DNA of 6,889 nt from CAYMLL01 sp964390645. GTDB taxonomy: Bacteria > Planctomycetota > UBA8108. The notes under the pieces were generated by a model. The model ran no database searches and was not told the origin of the DNA. It saw only the letters and a list, made by a program, of their open reading frames with translations. The translations under genes and the position numbers were made by a program. Shown in pieces: positions 5,660-6,889 of the stretch (its first letter is position 1; each line of letters opens with the position of its first letter). The stretch is from contig CAYMLL010000355.1 of the NCBI GenBank assembly GCA_964390645.1, forward strand, positions 1 to 6,889, written 5' to 3'.

Positions 5660-6541
5660 TCAGCGGTACATCTTCTTCTCGCGCAGGCGGAAGAAGTTCG
5701 AGAGAGACTGAACGTAGTCCTTGCCGGTGGTGATCTCGAGCTCGTCGACCTCGAGCGAACGTAGCATCGTATCGTGTCGGCTGCGTTCCTCGTGCGTACG
5801 GTCCTCGAAGATGCGGCGGATGCGCGCGCTGCGCGAGTCGACGACCACGACCTCGCCGGTCTCGGCATCCTCGAGCGCCATGAGCCCGGCATCGGGGAGC
5901 TCGATCTCACGTCGATCGGAGGTCCGCACGGCGATCAGATCGTGCTTCGCGCGTACTGCGGACAGATCCTTTTCGTAGTCTTCCGAGATGAAGTCGGATG
6001 TCAGAAACACGGTCGCGCGTCGGCGCTGGACACGTGCGAGGAAGCGCAAGGCCTCGGCGATGTCTGTTCCTTGCGACTGCGGCTCGTGGGTGAGCAGCTC
6101 GCGGATGACACGCAGCACGTGTTTCTTCCCCTTCTTCGGCGGGATGTAGAGCTCGACCCGGTCGGTAAAGAGCACGAGCCCGAACTTGTCGCCGTTGCGG
6201 ATCGCGGAGAACGCGATCAGGGCGCTGAACTCGGCGGCGAGCTCGTTCTTCTGCTGCTGGCCGCTGCCGAAGTGCTCCGAAGGGCTGACGTCGACGAGCG
6301 CGAAGACGGTCAGCTCGCGCTCCTCGCGGTAGGACTTGACGAAGGGCTGTCCGGCACGTGCCGTGACGTTCCAGTCGATGGTGCGCACCTCATCTCCTGG
6401 CTGGTACTCGCGCACCTCCTCGAACTCCATTCCGCGACCCTTGAAAGCCGAGTGGTACTCTCCACCGAGGATGCTGTCGACAGTTCGATTTGTGCGAATT
6501 TCGATCTGCCGGACCTTCTTGAGAATTTCCTGCGGGATCAT
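5660..6541 (-). CDS. DUF58 domain protein (MoxR partner, VWA-like fold)
   Basis: A 293-residue soluble protein with no signal peptide or membrane segment, of normal length for the family. The DUF58 core is at residues 35-62 (GRGMEF, EVREYQPGDEVR, IDWNVTAR), followed by the ...VKSYREERELT stretch. A VWA-like domain follows and its metal site (MIDAS) looks complete: DVSPS with D84, S86 and S88, a threonine at T159 in GTDIAEAL, and an acidic loop at D183 (TSDF). Many DUF58 proteins read DxSxSM at this site; here the residue after the second serine is E89. DUF58 proteins are cytoplasmic and are encoded next to MoxR, which they are presumed to contact. The ATG at 6541 lies 22 nt after moxR, and I see no strong Shine-Dalgarno, so translation may depend on the upstream gene. 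Identity is confident; biochemical role is not established for the family. Confidence 0.93.
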   Translation of the reverse strand: MIPQEILKKVRQIEIRTNRTVDSILGGEYHSAFKGRGMEFEEVREYQPGDEVRTIDWNVTARAGQPFVKSYREERELTVFALVDVSPSEHFGSGQQQKNELAAEFSALIAFSAIRNGDKFGLVLFTDRVELYIPPKKGKKHVLRVIRELLTHEPQSQGTDIAEALRFLARVQRRRATVFLTSDFISEDYEKDLSAVRAKHDLIAVRTSDRREIELPDAGLMALEDAETGEVVVVDSRSARIRRIFEDRTHEERSRHDTMLRSLEVDELEITTGKDYVQSLSNFFRLREKKMYR

Positions 6542-6563
6542 CCGTGGACTCGCTGTCGTGGCG

Positions 6564-6889
6564 TCAGGGAACGCGGACTCCGTCGAGGATCTTCTGGACC
6601 ACGTGCTCGGGCGTCAGCTCCTCGGCCTCTGCCTCGTAGGTGAGAACCACCCGGTGACGGAGGATGTCCATCGCGACCGACTTGACGTCCTGAGGGGTGA
6701 CGAAGGGGCGCCCCTCGATGCAGGCATTCGCCTTGGACGCGACCGTCAGCGCGAGGGTCGCGCGTGGAGAGGCCCCGTAGTCGATCAGGTTCTCGAGGTC
6801 GAGCTTGTAGGCCTGAGGCTCGCGGGTGGCGTGGACGATGTCGACGATGTACTCCTTGATCTTGTCGTCCATGTAGATCTCGTCGACGA
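6564..6889 (-). CDS. MoxR-family AAA+ ATPase, C-terminal fragment (5' end outside window)
   Basis: This is the C-terminal end of a MoxR AAA+ ATPase. The reading frame is open to the window edge, so the start, the Walker A and B motifs and sensor 1 are not visible. About 107 residues can be read, beginning VDEIYMDDKIKEYIVDIV, which is the start of the MoxR lid domain. The family signature GASPRA follows at visible residues 38-43; its arginine (R42) is the sensor-2 residue that contacts nucleotide. Next come EGRPFVTPQDVKSVA and LRHRVVLTYEAEAE, both typical of the MoxR lid (AAA_lid_2), and the protein ends in VRVP. The ATG at 6872 is internal, not the start. MoxR ATPases work in the cytoplasm with VWA-domain partners, often in metal insertion or complex assembly. 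The gene ends 22 nt before the DUF58 gene, the usual MoxR-DUF58 pairing. Family assignment is secure; the substrate is unknown. Confidence 0.93.
   Translation of the reverse strand, partial: VDEIYMDDKIKEYIVDIVHATREPQAYKLDLENLIDYGASPRATLALTVASKANACIEGRPFVTPQDVKSVAMDILRHRVVLTYEAEAEELTPEHVVQKILDGVRVP

Noticed and set aside
5774..6643. Plus-strand open frame of 289 codons opposite DUF58 and the end of moxR
   Set aside because: It crosses the junction of two confident genes and shows no family motif.
1..6889. Mobile elements, CRISPR arrays, tRNA or rRNA genes
   Set aside because: No inverted terminal repeats, transposase motifs, regular spaced repeats or RNA gene signatures were seen; nearly all bases are in one coherent operon.

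Overview
The window is a GC-rich, gene-dense bacterial segment in which every credible gene lies on the minus strand, so transcription runs from high to low coordinates. It contains most of one operon of the MoxR / DUF58 / von Willebrand A (VWA) type, known as the Bat ('Bacteroides aerotolerance') locus. In transcription order the genes are: the C-terminal part of a MoxR AAA+ ATPase, cut by the window edge (6889-6564); a DUF58 protein (6541-5660); a membrane-anchored TPR plus SurA/parvulin-like protein (5645-4230); a BatD-like lipoprotein with a second membrane anchor (4243-3185); a BatA-like VWA protein (3195-2008); a BatB-like VWA protein (2011-884); and a BatC-like TPR protein (887-63). A lipoprotein signal and a predicted periplasmic foldase-like protein point to a Gram-negative (diderm) cell. 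High GC and this gene order would suit lineages such as Planctomycetota, Myxococcota or Acidobacteriota, but nothing here fixes the taxon.

The operon is very compact. Gaps are 22 and 14 nt for the first two junctions. After that each gene overlaps the next by 14, 11, 4 and 4 nt, and the last three genes start at GTG, GTG and TTG with Shine-Dalgarno sequences inside the preceding gene. Translational coupling is therefore likely. The last 62 nt hold no gene, but carry a hairpin around the final stop codon followed by an AT-rich patch, a possible weak terminator. No promoter is visible, and the operon start lies outside the window.

In outline, MoxR and DUF58 are soluble and cytoplasmic. The positive-inside rule places both VWA domains, the BatC TPR region, the foldase-like domain and the BatD-like beta domain in the periplasm. 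Only the BatD-like protein has a sizeable folded domain on the cytoplasmic side, so it is the natural candidate for linking the ATPase to the envelope components. MoxR-VWA systems are generally regarded as chaperone-like or metal-loading machines for envelope or enzyme assembly. The most distinctive feature here is a TPR-SurA/parvulin-like gene inserted into the core of the locus, which suggests direct coupling to protein folding in the periplasm. That functional link is inference.
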